Shown piece after piece: positions 25,095 to 36,899 of a stretch of 64,000 nt of DNA (positions are counted from its first letter, which is position 1; the number at the start of each line of letters is the position of its first letter). A program made the translations under genes and the position numbers. A model generated the notes under the pieces. That model was not told the origin of the DNA and did no database searches. It saw nothing but the letters and a program-made list of their open reading frames with translations. Where the stretch lies: NCBI GenBank assembly GCA_021904315.1, contig CM038920.1, forward strand, positions 18,166,001-18,230,000, in the 5' to 3' direction. Source of the DNA: Sphagnum magellanicum. Lineage: Eukaryota; Streptophyta; Sphagnopsida; Sphagnales; Sphagnaceae.

Positions 25095-27883
25095 AAAGTT
25101 GTTCATATTTATATAATAGAGGTTATGAATTACATGTGTCTTGCAATCCTTGGAAAAAGATTTTTACCTTGGGGCCCTTAGTTCCTTTTACAAATTTGTC
25201 ACACCATATATGAATTGTGAATTTGCAATTAAATTATGAAGTGAATTATAGACCTCACATCACTATTGAAGTTCAAAAAAATACACAATGAACCAAAATC
25301 AATCATAATTAAGTTGACAAATGGACTACAAACCCCTACATAGTTTTAGATGTTCATATAAGGTCCCAAGTCCCCAAAACATTGGATCAATCACAAATAA
25401 TCATATTGGACTATAAACCTTTTAAAAAAATTCAAAGTTCAAATGGGGACCCAATAGGGGTTGTAAAGTCATAATGAAGTTGCAAAATAAGCTACAAACC
25501 CCTAGAGGTATGCTCAAGGCCAAATAAAAACTATTCATTCGCTAAAATCAATCCTAATTTGATGAACTCAATTGAACTACATAGTTCTACAAACTTGTTC
25601 AAATTCAACTAAGAAGGCAATAAATTGAAATCAATCATAATCAATTGCCATATAATTTTACATAATTTTACATTGTTGATTAATGATAAGTACCCAATAA
25701 GTCACAATTAAAAATAAAAAAAACATTACCAATTGAGTTTTAGATGTCTATAGACTTATTCAAGGTCATTGATTAAATACACAATGAACTAAAATCAATC
25801 ATAATCAAGTTATTGATATCAAAATGCAAGTGTTGTTTGAAAGACCACTTTGGAAATCCTTGGACTACAATTGTGCATTGGTAAGAAGCATTGTAACATT
25901 TCATAATGTTTTAAAGCATTTCATTACATGTACTCACCCACAACCTTATGCCAACCTTAGTTTACTTAAATTGACAAAAATGCCACATCAATGACCACTG
26001 ACGGGTTCATAGGCAATTTTTAAAAAATATGTTCAATCACAAATGCATCCATTAGAGGAAAAAATAAACAACCCAAGTATTTAGACTATTTGTTCATAGC
26101 TATGGGGACATTTTGGGGTACAAGCCAATATAAGTTCCATCATTTATGAACAAAAAACAAGGTTTTTTTTTTTTTTGGGGCCCAAAAAGGTTTTTTATTT
26201 TTGGTCTTGAAGGCTCTTAATCATATACTTCAAAGATTCTTTAAAATGAAAATCTTTTAAGGTGTACCATTCATAATGAAAAGGACCTAGTCTTTAAGCA
26301 AGTTTTCCCTAATATTTTTATCCCTGTCAATATTAAATAATAAATTAATTAATGAATTATCAAACATTTTGTAATACAATATCTAAGACTATCATATTTT
26401 TAAATTTTATCAATATTACTCACTTTGTGTCCTGGATATGATAAAATAGGACTAGGTCAAAGAGTGAAAAAAAAAACACAGATACTGTGACCAAAATTTA
26501 ATACACTTAAAAAAATGTAAACCTTTTAAACCATCCACAAATTTTTAAGGTGTCAACCAAAAAATTTAGTAACAGGTACTAAGTGTAGAAATCGGTTATA
26601 ATGTTATTTCAAACCAATAGTATAGGACAAGAATTTTGTTTGGCAAAACAAGTGGTGGAATAAGTTTAAATTTTTCATTGTTTAGTTTTGGTTTAATGGC
26701 TAGTTACTATTTAAACTTAGCTAGGTACATGTTGGATAAAACAGTTGAATTTTTGAACTTGTATATAGACTTATAAGAGACATGGATGATGATTATTTTC
26801 TTATTTGTTCATATTTCATTTTTATTTTTTCTATGAATAATAAAAATAAAAATTTCTATTTCTAAGTTTTGATTACAATAGTTTTTCGACATCTAAATTT
26901 TTTGAAAACAATGAACTTGTAGGCTGTTGTGTAAACTTGTTTATACAAGCACATTTCAATTTTAAAGAAAAAATTAAAAATTAATTTAAAAAATCTACAT
27001 TTAGTGGGAAAAATGTAAGAATCCCATTAACATAGGGTTCAAAAAAACTCACAAACTTTCTGGCAAGGTGAAAGTAGGAAAAAATGAACCAAACAATGTA
27101 TGGATAGTCCTTAAAAATTGTTTTTTGAAAATTTGAAAAATCACCATGGGAACATATATCAAAAAATTTGTTTTATTTTTGAAATAATTTTTTATATAGT
27201 TTTCAAAGTTGCATCTACAAAATTTTCATGAAAATTCACCATGTTTCAAGAATCTTTTTATATGTTTAAAACACTTAGGAAAAACATGTAGCCAAATGAT
27301 TTAAAAAAAATAAAAGTCCTTTTTCTTTATTAAATGTTCACCAATTGCTTCAATCTTTTTGTGAACTTTAGTATATTCCATAAAAAGGGATCCACATTTT
27401 AAAAATAAGAATACATATACCTTTTAAAATTTTAATACTCGAACATTTTTAAACATTATTATAGTTTTGAATTTATAATCATGGTTCAAAATAATTTTAT
27501 AAATTTGACTATAATGTAAGGCTTGATACAAAAAAATTTGAGTTTTTATCATGTTATACATCATAAATTTGGCCTCAAATTTGATATTTAGTTTTTAAAA
27601 CTATGTGAAAAATGTAGTATAAACTAATAGAAAATTGCAATGTGGAAAATGCAATCCTTGGAAAGGAGTTTAATTTTGTTACAATTGGTTCTTTTTTTCA
27701 TGCTTTCATTTGCCAACAAATGAAAAATGAACACAAATAGAGTAAAAAAGGTTTCCAAAACTTAAATTATTAAATACATTGACTTGTAGATTATCGAAAA
27801 AAATAAAAAACCTACCAACATTGGTTTTTTAAGGTCCCAAAACCTAAAAATAAAATATTTGTTTTTGTTTCCTTAACCATTCT
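25095..27883. other. AT-rich intergenic DNA, no gene seen
   Basis: No open frame of note, no motif. Includes a T-run at about 26163-26175. Confidence 0.5.
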
Positions 27884-29345
27884 TTGAGGTGGTTCTTAAT
27901 GGTACCACCCAAGGATGCTTTCATTTGTGTCCTAGTCCACCCAAGGAAATACTTTGTTCGCAAGTTACTTAGTGTGGGATCTTTTGGTGGTTCTATCGGT
28001 CATCTAGTTCATCGTCAAGCCATTCTTCCTGCATTTTCAGGTAGGCTCAACCTCCCTTTTGTGGTTCGGACTATTGCCCTTGCATTCTTAAGGTGTTGGG
28101 CATTAATCACTCCTACATTTATCATTCATTTTCAATAGGATGATCACCTTATTCTTCTCAATGTAATGGCACATGTTGAAACTGACATTTCCCCATTCTA
28201 GATGGCATTACGAAATGTCCAAACCATGTTACCTTAAGGTGTCCATTTTCATGGCCCACCTTTTGAAAACTTAATGGTTTAGTTTTACCCTTGATTGTAA
28301 GTTTTTTTAATGGAACGTTTACATGAGTAGGAGTTTGCTTTCCTTTTAATAGACACTCTTTCAGATATTGCACAAGCAAGTCTTCGCTCATGTGCGAGTC
28401 CAGGGGCAAGTGCTTAGTTCTTAATTTGTTTTACCACACCAACATTTCATTTATCATTGATTCACTTTCTTACAACACTACATACTCATTTTGGTTTGCC
28501 ACATCTTATAGTTGCACACCTTTTATGATGTTAATGTGTCATACCACTAACGATTTAGATACCCATTTGTGTTAGTGTCCTTATAGGAATGAACATATAA
28601 TAGCCCATGACACATTTCAGGATACTGTTGCAACTATTATTTTGGAAAGTGGAACACATGTTCAGAGGAGGTCTCCCCCCTTTTCCCTCACCACATTCGA
28701 CAACGAATGGATATTTTTATTATTAGAGACAACTTCCATATTTTGATGGACATTGTCATTGTTAATTCAACTCACACAAATATGGTGCAATGAACATTGA
28801 CAACAATAGCACATGTAGCAACAATGGTTGCTCAGGAAAAGGCACGATCCTATGTTAATAAACAATAGGTGATGATTTCATTCCCTTTGTTATTAAAACA
28901 TATGGGTGTTTTCATTCTTGTTTTGATACATTTTGGATGGGTGCAGTTTTTTTAAGGTGTAACAAAATATTGTGACGTCACTTTCTCTACCTTTTTTACT
29001 TAGTTCTTTTTACTATGTAAAAACACATTTATGGATGATTATGATGGAATCTAATAATTTAATAATTTAAAATAGGATTGTAATAAGGATTAGGCCCTTT
29101 TTGTCTTGTGTGGCACACCTTAAAAGATTTTCACCTTGATCACTTGTGCATAGATCACTATTGCACATTATCAGTGGTCTTCTTTAATCCCCTCGAGGTT
29201 CATTTCTCATTATCAACAACATGTGTCCATAACCCTGTAGCATGCACAAATCATCGTGATTTTCAACGAACTACTACACTTGGTCGAGATTCCTCATCTT
29301 TTCCACACATCAAAGCTAATGCTATAGCCATAGCTAATCACTAGT
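27884..29345 (+). pseudogene. Probable non-LTR (LINE-type) retrotransposon ORF remnant
   Basis: Fragments in changing frames read in one direction: 27884-28138 ('HLVHRQAILPAF'), about 28360-28400 ('LSDIAQASLRSC'), 28534-28680 ('CHTTNDLDTHLC', 'AHDTFQDTVATI', 'ESGTHVQR') and 29270-29340 ('TLGRDSSSFPHI'). A Cys/His cluster followed by conserved His-Asp and Arg-rich stretches resembles the region behind the RT domain of plant LINE-like ORF2 proteins. No RT catalytic motif is left, so the family call is inference. Confidence 0.35.
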
Positions 29346-30275
29346 CAATTTGTGATAGATGACAATTTTTTTGTCTTAAGTTTTCTTTGTTATCATTGAT
29401 TATCATTTCATAGCCTTGGATCATATTTGCATAGGATTTTTTTTTCCTAATTTTTTTGTTGATTGTTGGCTTTCATTTTTTTTTCTTTGAGTTGTGTTTA
29501 CTTGTACTTTGACAGATGGGTTGCCATTGTTGGTTTTTTATTTAGGGTTTTTCTTGTTTGCTAGCAACTTACAAAGATACATCTCAAGTTGGAGAAAAAA
29601 CTATAATCTGGTCCCATCACCCCAAATTGGTTAATGATTCAAAAAGGACTTTTCAAAGAACATCCAATAAAATAATATATTCACAACCTTTTACAATATC
29701 TTAATATTCTATTTTCATGAACGTGCAAAAAAGAAAAAACACTTTATTCATGTAATATTCTAAACATTATAAAATTCCAAAATTCCTTTAAAGTACTTTT
29801 TTTTCTCTTTTCTTTTGGTTAGACGCTTGTACATTATAGAGCACGTGGCAAAACACTGACCCAATACTAAGTAACATCTTTTACATCATTTAGACCACCA
29901 TGAATTCATCAATTGGAATTTTCACTCGTTCTCCCCGACCGGGGACTTTGAAATAAAGGCTTTCCCTGCTGGGAGTTCTGCATGGTATGCTCGTGAACTA
30001 GGCAGTCTTGGAATCATGATCTGCACTAGTAGTAGTTGCAATCTTCACACACTTGTATGTAAGAATCATATATGCACAGGGAGAGAGAGAGAGATCACTA
30101 GTTAGCTGCGGTTCAAAAGAATCTGATGGGGAGCTCCAGAAATTTTTACTAACAACAGTTTGCTTTTGCTGAACTAGCTAATAATTTCAACCATTAAAGT
30201 TTATGCTTTGGGTTCTTGTATAATTTATACAACATTGATCTGCAAGATGAGTTGCTGGTGCATCTATGCTTGCTG
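29346..30275. other. 5' flank of the WRKY gene
   Basis: Composition shifts toward higher GC from about 29900, which probably marks the start of the gene's regulatory region. A (GA)n run lies at about 30080-30096. No transcription start can be fixed from sequence. Confidence 0.4.
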
Positions 30276-30430
30276 TTGACTGTTCAAATTGTGACTGAAT
30301 TTGATTAATTCATTTGCATCCATTGTTGTTGTTGACTGTTCAGATTGCCACTGAATTTGATGAATTCATTTGCATCCATTGTTGTTGTCGACTATTCAAA
30401 TTGCGACTGAATTTGATTAATTCACTTGGT
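30276..30430 (+). promoter_or_regulatory. 56-bp tandem triplication carrying W-boxes upstream of WRKY
   Basis: Three copies start at 30276, 30332 and 30388 (the last partial), an exact 56-bp period. Copies 1 and 2 begin with TTGACTGTTC, which contains the W-box core TTGAC(T) bound by WRKY proteins. Copy 3 has TCGACT. The array ends about 470 bp before the start codon. A (TTC)n tract at about 30525-30562 lies between and is probably in the 5' UTR. Confidence 0.6.
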
Positions 30431-30903
30431 TTTTAGAAATCGTGTGCTAGTGTGATTTTTGAATATTCTTCTTTCCTTGTCATAACTAGTCTACAATTGG
30501 ATGGCTCATGATGAGATTTGCAAGCTTCTTCTTCTACTTCTTCTTCTTCTTCTTCTTCTTCCACTTGTGTTTGGTAATTGGATGCAGTCGGTAGTACTAA
30601 TCAGCCCGTGAGTTCTAGATCAGCAGCCTGAAATCATTCTGTAGTGCCACTTATTATAATTCCTAGTAAACAAGAGATTGCATTGAAGAGAAGAAACTAA
30701 TTTTTGCAAAGAGTACTTGACGAGACAGCTGACGATCCGGTTCATGTTTCACATCTTCTAATTGCTGCCAAATATATATAGGTCCCGCTGAAAAGAGTTT
30801 TGCTTCTTCTCTCTTGTTTTTTGGAATCAGTTTGTAATCAGCCATTGTTGGAAGAGATTAGGTGCCTGAAATATATCAAGCTGCAGTGATCTAGCTAGTG
30901 CTC

Positions 30904-33900
30904 ATGAAAATTGGGAAATACCTAAGCCAAGGGATGAAGAGAATGGGGGGGGGAGACTGGGAATCAATCCAGTACGTAGAGAAGATCCAAGAGATGTTGA
31001 GTAGGGCCATAAGAGACCAAGAGGATATGTGGAAGATACTTCTATCGACGTGCAGTACTCCTGCTGATAAGTTGGGAGAAAATGCTGGAACTTCTCAATT
31101 TGGTGATCAGGTGCAGCAACAGCTGGAAGCAGGCTGCAACCAGCAGGAGCAGCAGCAGCAGCAAACTACTTGCAGCCAGGAGTTAGTTCCAGAAAGGATT
31201 TTGAGGCCTCTGATGGGTAAGATTGAGAATTCATTAGACTGGTGCCACCTTGCCCTTTGTCGACTCAAAGAGATCAGTACTACTACAGCCCAATCTCCTG
31301 CATCCGCAACACGAATACAGCAGCAGGCCTGCGCAACGTCCATGCCCAGGAGGTACCCCAATCTGCAGGCCATTTCCAACCTCACATTACTTCACGCGCC
31401 CTTGAGTGCGGTTGGAATTCCGAGAAGGACAGAGGACTCAGCAGGCTCGCAAGACAGGGATTTTCCCATGAGCCAGTTCCTGGGTAACTACTCGCGAGGA
31501 ACCAGCTCGGCTGGAACCCGAGCTGACCAATCAGGTACTATTCAAGAATCCTTCCTGCTCATGATCAGAGAGCACTGAATGTGCCAGTTCTTCCTGCTCT
31601 AGATCTTCCGGCTAAATTTAAAGAAGAAGAAATTGGCAGCCCCTATAGCTGCAGTATTAGCTCGCCAATGTTGGCCGACATCGACGTTCATCTAAAGGAA
31701 GACGCTAAGCATGGTCGGAGTCACGACTAGCGATCAATTGTATCCTGCAAGTCCGAAGTCTTTGCAGTGCAAGAGCTGGACCGTGCAAAGGACTTGGCGG
31801 TGATCCAGAATTCCAGATATCTTGCTGACTGTAGTTGGTGATTCTTCCTTAGGCTTCATCAGCTCTCCAGATTAAATTGCAAGTGATTAATAGTGGGTGT
31901 CAAACCTGTGCTTATCTCGACACAGATTAGCGCTAATGAGAAAAGTGAAAATCAGCACCCATTGCTAGGGGTACACATGGTTGGCTTGGAGTGTTTGCTA
32001 TGAGAGTAGTGCTGATTCAAAAACGATAACGGTGAGGTCGTTTTCTGGATCAGCACCGATTTCTTAGAGCGTCTCCTGGCACTTTACTACCTTGCATTTT
32101 GCTTAGTTTCTCAACTTTCGCATGACTTTCACCAGGTTTGGCATAAGCAATAGGATAAGCAAGAATATAAACGGTTGATGGGTAGCGGAAGCCTCAAAAC
32201 TAATATGAAGGATAGAACCAGAGGGCTGATGACTCACTGGCATAGTCCATTCTGGAACTCTGTCGGGTTCAAACCTAGTGGTGTGCAGGTGAAACTCCTG
32301 CCAGCCCTCTGCTAATGAGCTTGACTTGGGGGTGCCAACAGCTTGTCAGGTCAAGGTCTGCTGTGGTGCTTCAAAAAAAAATTAAATGAAGGATGATCTC
32401 CTCGTATTGGTTTCTTTCGAGTAGTATTGATCGGAATAAGCGATCGTTTCAAAGACATAAACAAAGGTTTGACACCAACTGTTATAACAAAAGCCGATCA
32501 AATGTTTTACAGTAGTGTATAATTAATTACATGATGCGGCATGTGCAGCAAATGGTGAGACTGTACCTGGGCTAGATCGGTCGTTGAGCATGCTAGCTCC
32601 CGACTTGGAACCCATTCAAGGACAGAATTTCAAAGGGATGATGAATCCGGAACTAGGACTAATGGGAACCGATGACTGGCCCGAGCTTCAGGTCGATTCA
32701 GCCATGGAGCACATCGGGGCTGCAGCCCCACTAGCTGGTCAGTGCAATAAGTTGGTGCACAAGCCAGTGGAGCAGCAGCAGCAGGTCTGCACGTCGGAAG
32801 CCTTTCCTCGAAGCTTATCCTCCAACATGGTCCATCTCAAAATTAGGGCTGACGAGAGCGACCTTAGCTGTGCTATTCAAGACGACAACGATGACGACGA
32901 CGCTCCGGGAAAGACCCCTAGAAGCATCTCCATGACGTTAAAACGCAGCGAAAGTCATCTGAAACGCGACAGGTAAACCGTCACATATACACATAAAGAG
33001 AGAGAGAGAGACGTTGACAATGTGCATAACAATTCCTACGGTTGCAAATAATTACCCTAAACCTGGTCAAAATTGCTACACAAGAAGCTAGCAGCTAGCT
33101 TGCAGGACTGAGGCTTTTCATTAGAGAGCTGCAACTATAGCGTGAAAGCGCACTAACGGTGAATCATTATTCACCCCCACAAAAATGATGTGTAATAAGT
33201 ATTATAGTATGCAATAAATTAAAATTAATAACATTTTTGGATATGCTAAACATAAGAAAAAAATTTAGAATTTGTATGATAATATTTTGAGATTTAAAGA
33301 TTATTTTGAATCAAAATTAATTTTTATCTAAAAATTAGATGAAAAAATTAAATAAAACTAATGTACATAGAATGTATAACTTATTGGTTTTCAATCATAA
33401 TAAGGTCTCATCTTTGTGATTCAAAACAAAATTATCAAATTTTTCTTCTTGAAAAAATAATGCAATGTTTATTTATATTAAAAATTCTCTTTGAAATAGT
33501 AGTGGTTTTTTTAAAGAAAATATTATTATACATTTATTGCTAAATAAAATTTTAAAACATATTTTTGTAATTGAAATAGTTTTAAATTTATTTGATATAT
33601 ATTGATATTGATCAGACTTAGTATGTTTTCACCTTACATTGAAAATATGCAAATTAATCAATGTCAAATATATAGCTAGAAAACATTAATGGAAAGCAAC
33701 TGTAATGATTGGTCCAGAGCACTCTAATGGGAAAATGCCCCACGTTTATCAAGTTTTCAGTCGACTATTTGAGATGAAAAAGTTTTATTTTTAAAAGTAG
33801 AAAATTTAGACCTTGGGTGATTCTGGAAATGCTCGCGTTTGTCGGATGTTTCAAAAGTCTTGGTCCAACAATCAAGGCATATACAACTTGTGTTACTCTT

Positions 33901-36335
33901 CAATGGTCCCTGGGGATCTTTTCTGCATTTCAGGAATCCTCAAAAAGGAGCGGGCTAATCATGTGCAAGAAACTTCTCTATAGGGAAAAGAGTGGAAACC
34001 TTTGACAAATTAAAGTTGAATTAACAAAACATAGAGAAAGCTCTCCAAGGGAATAGTGCGGCCAATATTTCAAAGCTTTATTCCGATTTTCCCATTGTAG
34101 AAACAACAGTTCATCATTGTATCTTCCGATTGTCATTTGACAAAACCATTTCATGTTTGCATAGGGGAAAATTCATTTTTTTTCTTTATGATCCAACATG
34201 GAATCTAAAAAAAAGTTTTTTTGTGAATAAACCTTCCTCCCTTTCAGAGCTTTCTCCCAAAACTACGGATAATCAACGAAGGTTTTCCATGGTGGCTGAG
34301 GTGAAACAAGCAACTCCGGCTATGGTCCAGAAAAGCTTGGTGCCCAAAGATATGTACGGTCGTGTGGTATACTTTGTGTCGACTCTCGTGTACAGAACCT
34401 GAACTTTGCTCACGACGACGTCGAGGGTTACAAGAAAAGAAACTTGAACTTCCCTTTTGAAACCTGGAACTCATGACCTGCCTGATTTTTATTTCCAGAG
34501 AAGCACCCGCTGCCGCAGATGGCGACGAAGCTGTACGGGAAGATGTGATGATAGCGTACCAACGTCTACGACCAGGCGTTGACACCAAGAAGGCGATTCC
34601 CCAAGATGGACACCGACGATGGAAGAAATACGGAAAGAAAAGCATTCGAAATGCAAACTTTTGCAGGTAAGGAAATTGATATCATCCATATTAGTACTAA
34701 AACTCTTGCCACTTTCTAATATGTGGCATTACCTAATGTAAATTTGTCACTTTAAGTGGCAGTAGGTAAGGCCTGAGGTCAGGGAAGTTACTAGAATAAA
34801 GGTGCATTCACACTTACTGTTAAGTCAGTGCTAAGTGAAATTCTAGGTGGCATCTTAGGTGACACCAAATGTTAAATGGGCGATTGTTTAATATTAAGTG
34901 AATGTTAATGTAACATAAAATCTTTGTGGTAAACAGGTTTAGGTTCTAATTGACTAGCTTGGTGTTAGGGGACTTAACACCAAATGTGAATGCACCTTAA
35001 GGGTCTTGGCCCAGGTGGCAGGCCAAGGGGGTCCCCGCATTCTGGTTAGGCCCTCGTCCCAGAGCCTTCCCAAGCAAAAAGCACCTGCCTCCCCTCATCA
35101 ATTTGTATGGATGAAAATTTCAGAATGAAATGTTCCTGTTTATACAAAAAAACCTAAGATCCCTCCGGTGTGTAGTAGAGTGAATCTTACCGTTTTAAGG
35201 TGCGCTCCAAATACACTATGAAATTTCTGGAAGTGCTTTACTGTAATCTGTGGCTAAATAAACAACACATATTGTACATTGTAATGAATGAAACCACAAA
35301 GTTTATCTCACACATGTGTCAAGAGCCATCGCTTTTTTGTGCAAAAAAACCACATTCTCTGGTATTTTGTATATGATCTTCTAGTTATTGTAGAGTCTTC
35401 TCGAGTGCAGCTCAGCTTCATTTCCATACAACTGCAGGCTGCTGATGAATTAATCGGTTGTTCATGTGGTGTGCTGTATATGTAACAGAGCATACTACAA
35501 GTGTAGTGTAAAGGAGTGCAATGCAAAGAAGACGGTGCAGCGCACAGACGCGGATCCGTCCCTCTTTGAAGTCACCTATTCTGGTACTCACACCTGCACC
35601 TCCATGAGCAAGAAACAAAAAAGATTCCAGCTGCCCCATGTGCCACCACCTGCGGCAGCTGCTGCAGCATGTCTAGCCGAAGTGTCTGATGATCTCATGG
35701 CACTGGACCATCCTGATGAATTATCCAAAATTACTGCAACGCCGGATCAAGCGGCAGCTGCACCAGCTGCCGGCCATGAGATGAAGCTCGAGCGAGAAAT
35801 GGCTTCAATAGCTATTGCTTCACGAATGAAAGACGGTGATCAGCAGGAGGTGGAGCTTGCAGGACCGCTAAAACCTCAAAATGGGGTCTCAATTTTATAT
35901 CTGCCATCGACAGCTACAGAAGAAGCAGCTGCTGTTGAAGACAAAGGACTGGCCACCGACATGACTGCAAAACGTTTCTCTAGTTTGCCAGAACTTGCTG
36001 CAGGACCATCCGGCAGGCATGATATTGCAGAGCCCACTAACAGCTCTGGCGCCGATCTGGAAAGCCTTGAAGCAATCTCGAGTGATTCTAGCATGCCAGG
36101 AAGCTGCTGTCATGATAATCAGAGTACTAGTGTAGACATGATCGATAGTTACATCTTGAACACCGTCACATCTAATATTGCTGGAGGTCTTACATTACAC
36201 GACTTAGAAGGATGTCCTGATCTTATACACCATGACCACTGGCAGCTAGTACACAATGCTGGTGATCAGGCTAACAATTTTCAGGATTCCTTGTTCGATT
36301 GGCCAGACCTGCTGATGGACAACAAGCTATTTTAA
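30904..36335 (+). CDS. WRKY transcription factor, group III-like, 4 exons, variant heptapeptide
   Basis: DNA-binding regulator acting in the nucleus. Exons: 30904-31534, 32549-32972, 34499-34666 and 35489-36335. All introns are GT-AG with phases 1, 2 and 2. The sum is 2070 nt, that is 689 codons plus stop, long for a group III WRKY. The WRKY domain straddles the last intron, which cuts the Arg codon just before 'AYYKC': the classical R-type intron position. The heptapeptide is WKKYGKK, where most family members have WRKYGQK. The zinc finger is C-x4-C-x23-H-x-C. The N-terminal exon has a Gln-rich run (about residues 75-96) and exon 2 a second short one plus an acidic run (DDNDDDD). The ATG at 30904 is the first Met of the frame. 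A later Met at residue 11 is possible. Introns carry a SINE (intron 1) and MITEs (introns 2 and 3). Confidence 0.88.
32214..32385 (+). mobile_element. tRNA-derived SINE in WRKY intron 1
   Basis: A-box TGGCATAGTCC, then B-box GGTTCAAACC, a short body and an A-rich tail ('caaaaaaaaattaa'). It is bounded by a perfect 9-bp duplication ATGAAGGAT (32205-32213 and 32386-32394). Same orientation as the host gene. Confidence 0.85.
33141..33633. mobile_element. MITE family A, copy 2, in WRKY intron 2
   Basis: The ends CGTGAAAGCGCACTAACGGTG and CTTAGTATGTTTTCACC are the same inverted termini as at 12951-13715. The bodies share blocks, but this copy is about 270 bp shorter. The target duplication is not clear. 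Confidence 0.75.
34800..34997. mobile_element. PIF/Harbinger-type (Tourist-like) MITE in WRKY intron 3
   Basis: A 198-bp element with 27-bp imperfect inverted termini (left AGGTGCATTCACACTTACTG, right mirror ACCAAATGTGAATGCACCT) and TAA on both sides (34797-34799, 34998-35000). A TWA target duplication is diagnostic of PIF/Harbinger. No coding capacity. Confidence 0.85.
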
Positions 36336-36899
36336 ATTTCACACTTGATCAAGCAACGCAAGGTTCACGGAGCACCCTTGTCCAGGTTGCGACCTAGTAT
36401 CATAGAATTCATGCTAATTTTTCAGGTGAATTATATGCATTCTGAGCATCACTGGACCCTAGTAGCTGGAGTACTAATTCCATCTTACTATGATTTGATA
36501 ACACAACGTCAACCCATCATATTGAATACTAGGTGCCATGAGCCGAATGAACTACTTCTCAAATTTAGAGGAATTCATATAACTAAGGCATGAAGTGTAA
36601 AAAAATGAGAAACGCATAATAATGTTGTATTGAAGGATCAAACCATGGAATACAAAACAAAGAAAAATGAACCCCCCATTTCACAAGAGGGTGAGAGGGC
36701 AACAAATAGAGCGCAATAAATAGCGTAAGCTAAACTAAAGGGATAGAGAAGAAAATCAACCACAAAATGCAAGAGCTAAGAATGTGATTTTATCTAGCAG
36801 GTAGATCATAAACTAAGGAAAATCACTATTGGGATTGACACCTGATCAAGAAAGGTTTTAATTTTAACACCCTTTATCAGTTCCAACAAGAGGATTATC
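36336..36899. other. WRKY 3' flank
   Basis: The 3' UTR and terminator should lie here, but no clear polyadenylation signal stands out. The copia element begins soon after. Confidence 0.35.

Noticed and set aside
34130-34402. 90-codon open frame in WRKY intron 2 considered as an extra exon
   Set aside because: With the phase required by the flanking exons it meets a stop (TAA) within a few codons, and the 32972|34499 junction already joins in frame.
34244-34689. 133-codon and 66-codon minus-strand open frames over WRKY exon 3
   Set aside because: Antisense shadows of a real exon whose plus-strand translation contains the WRKY domain.
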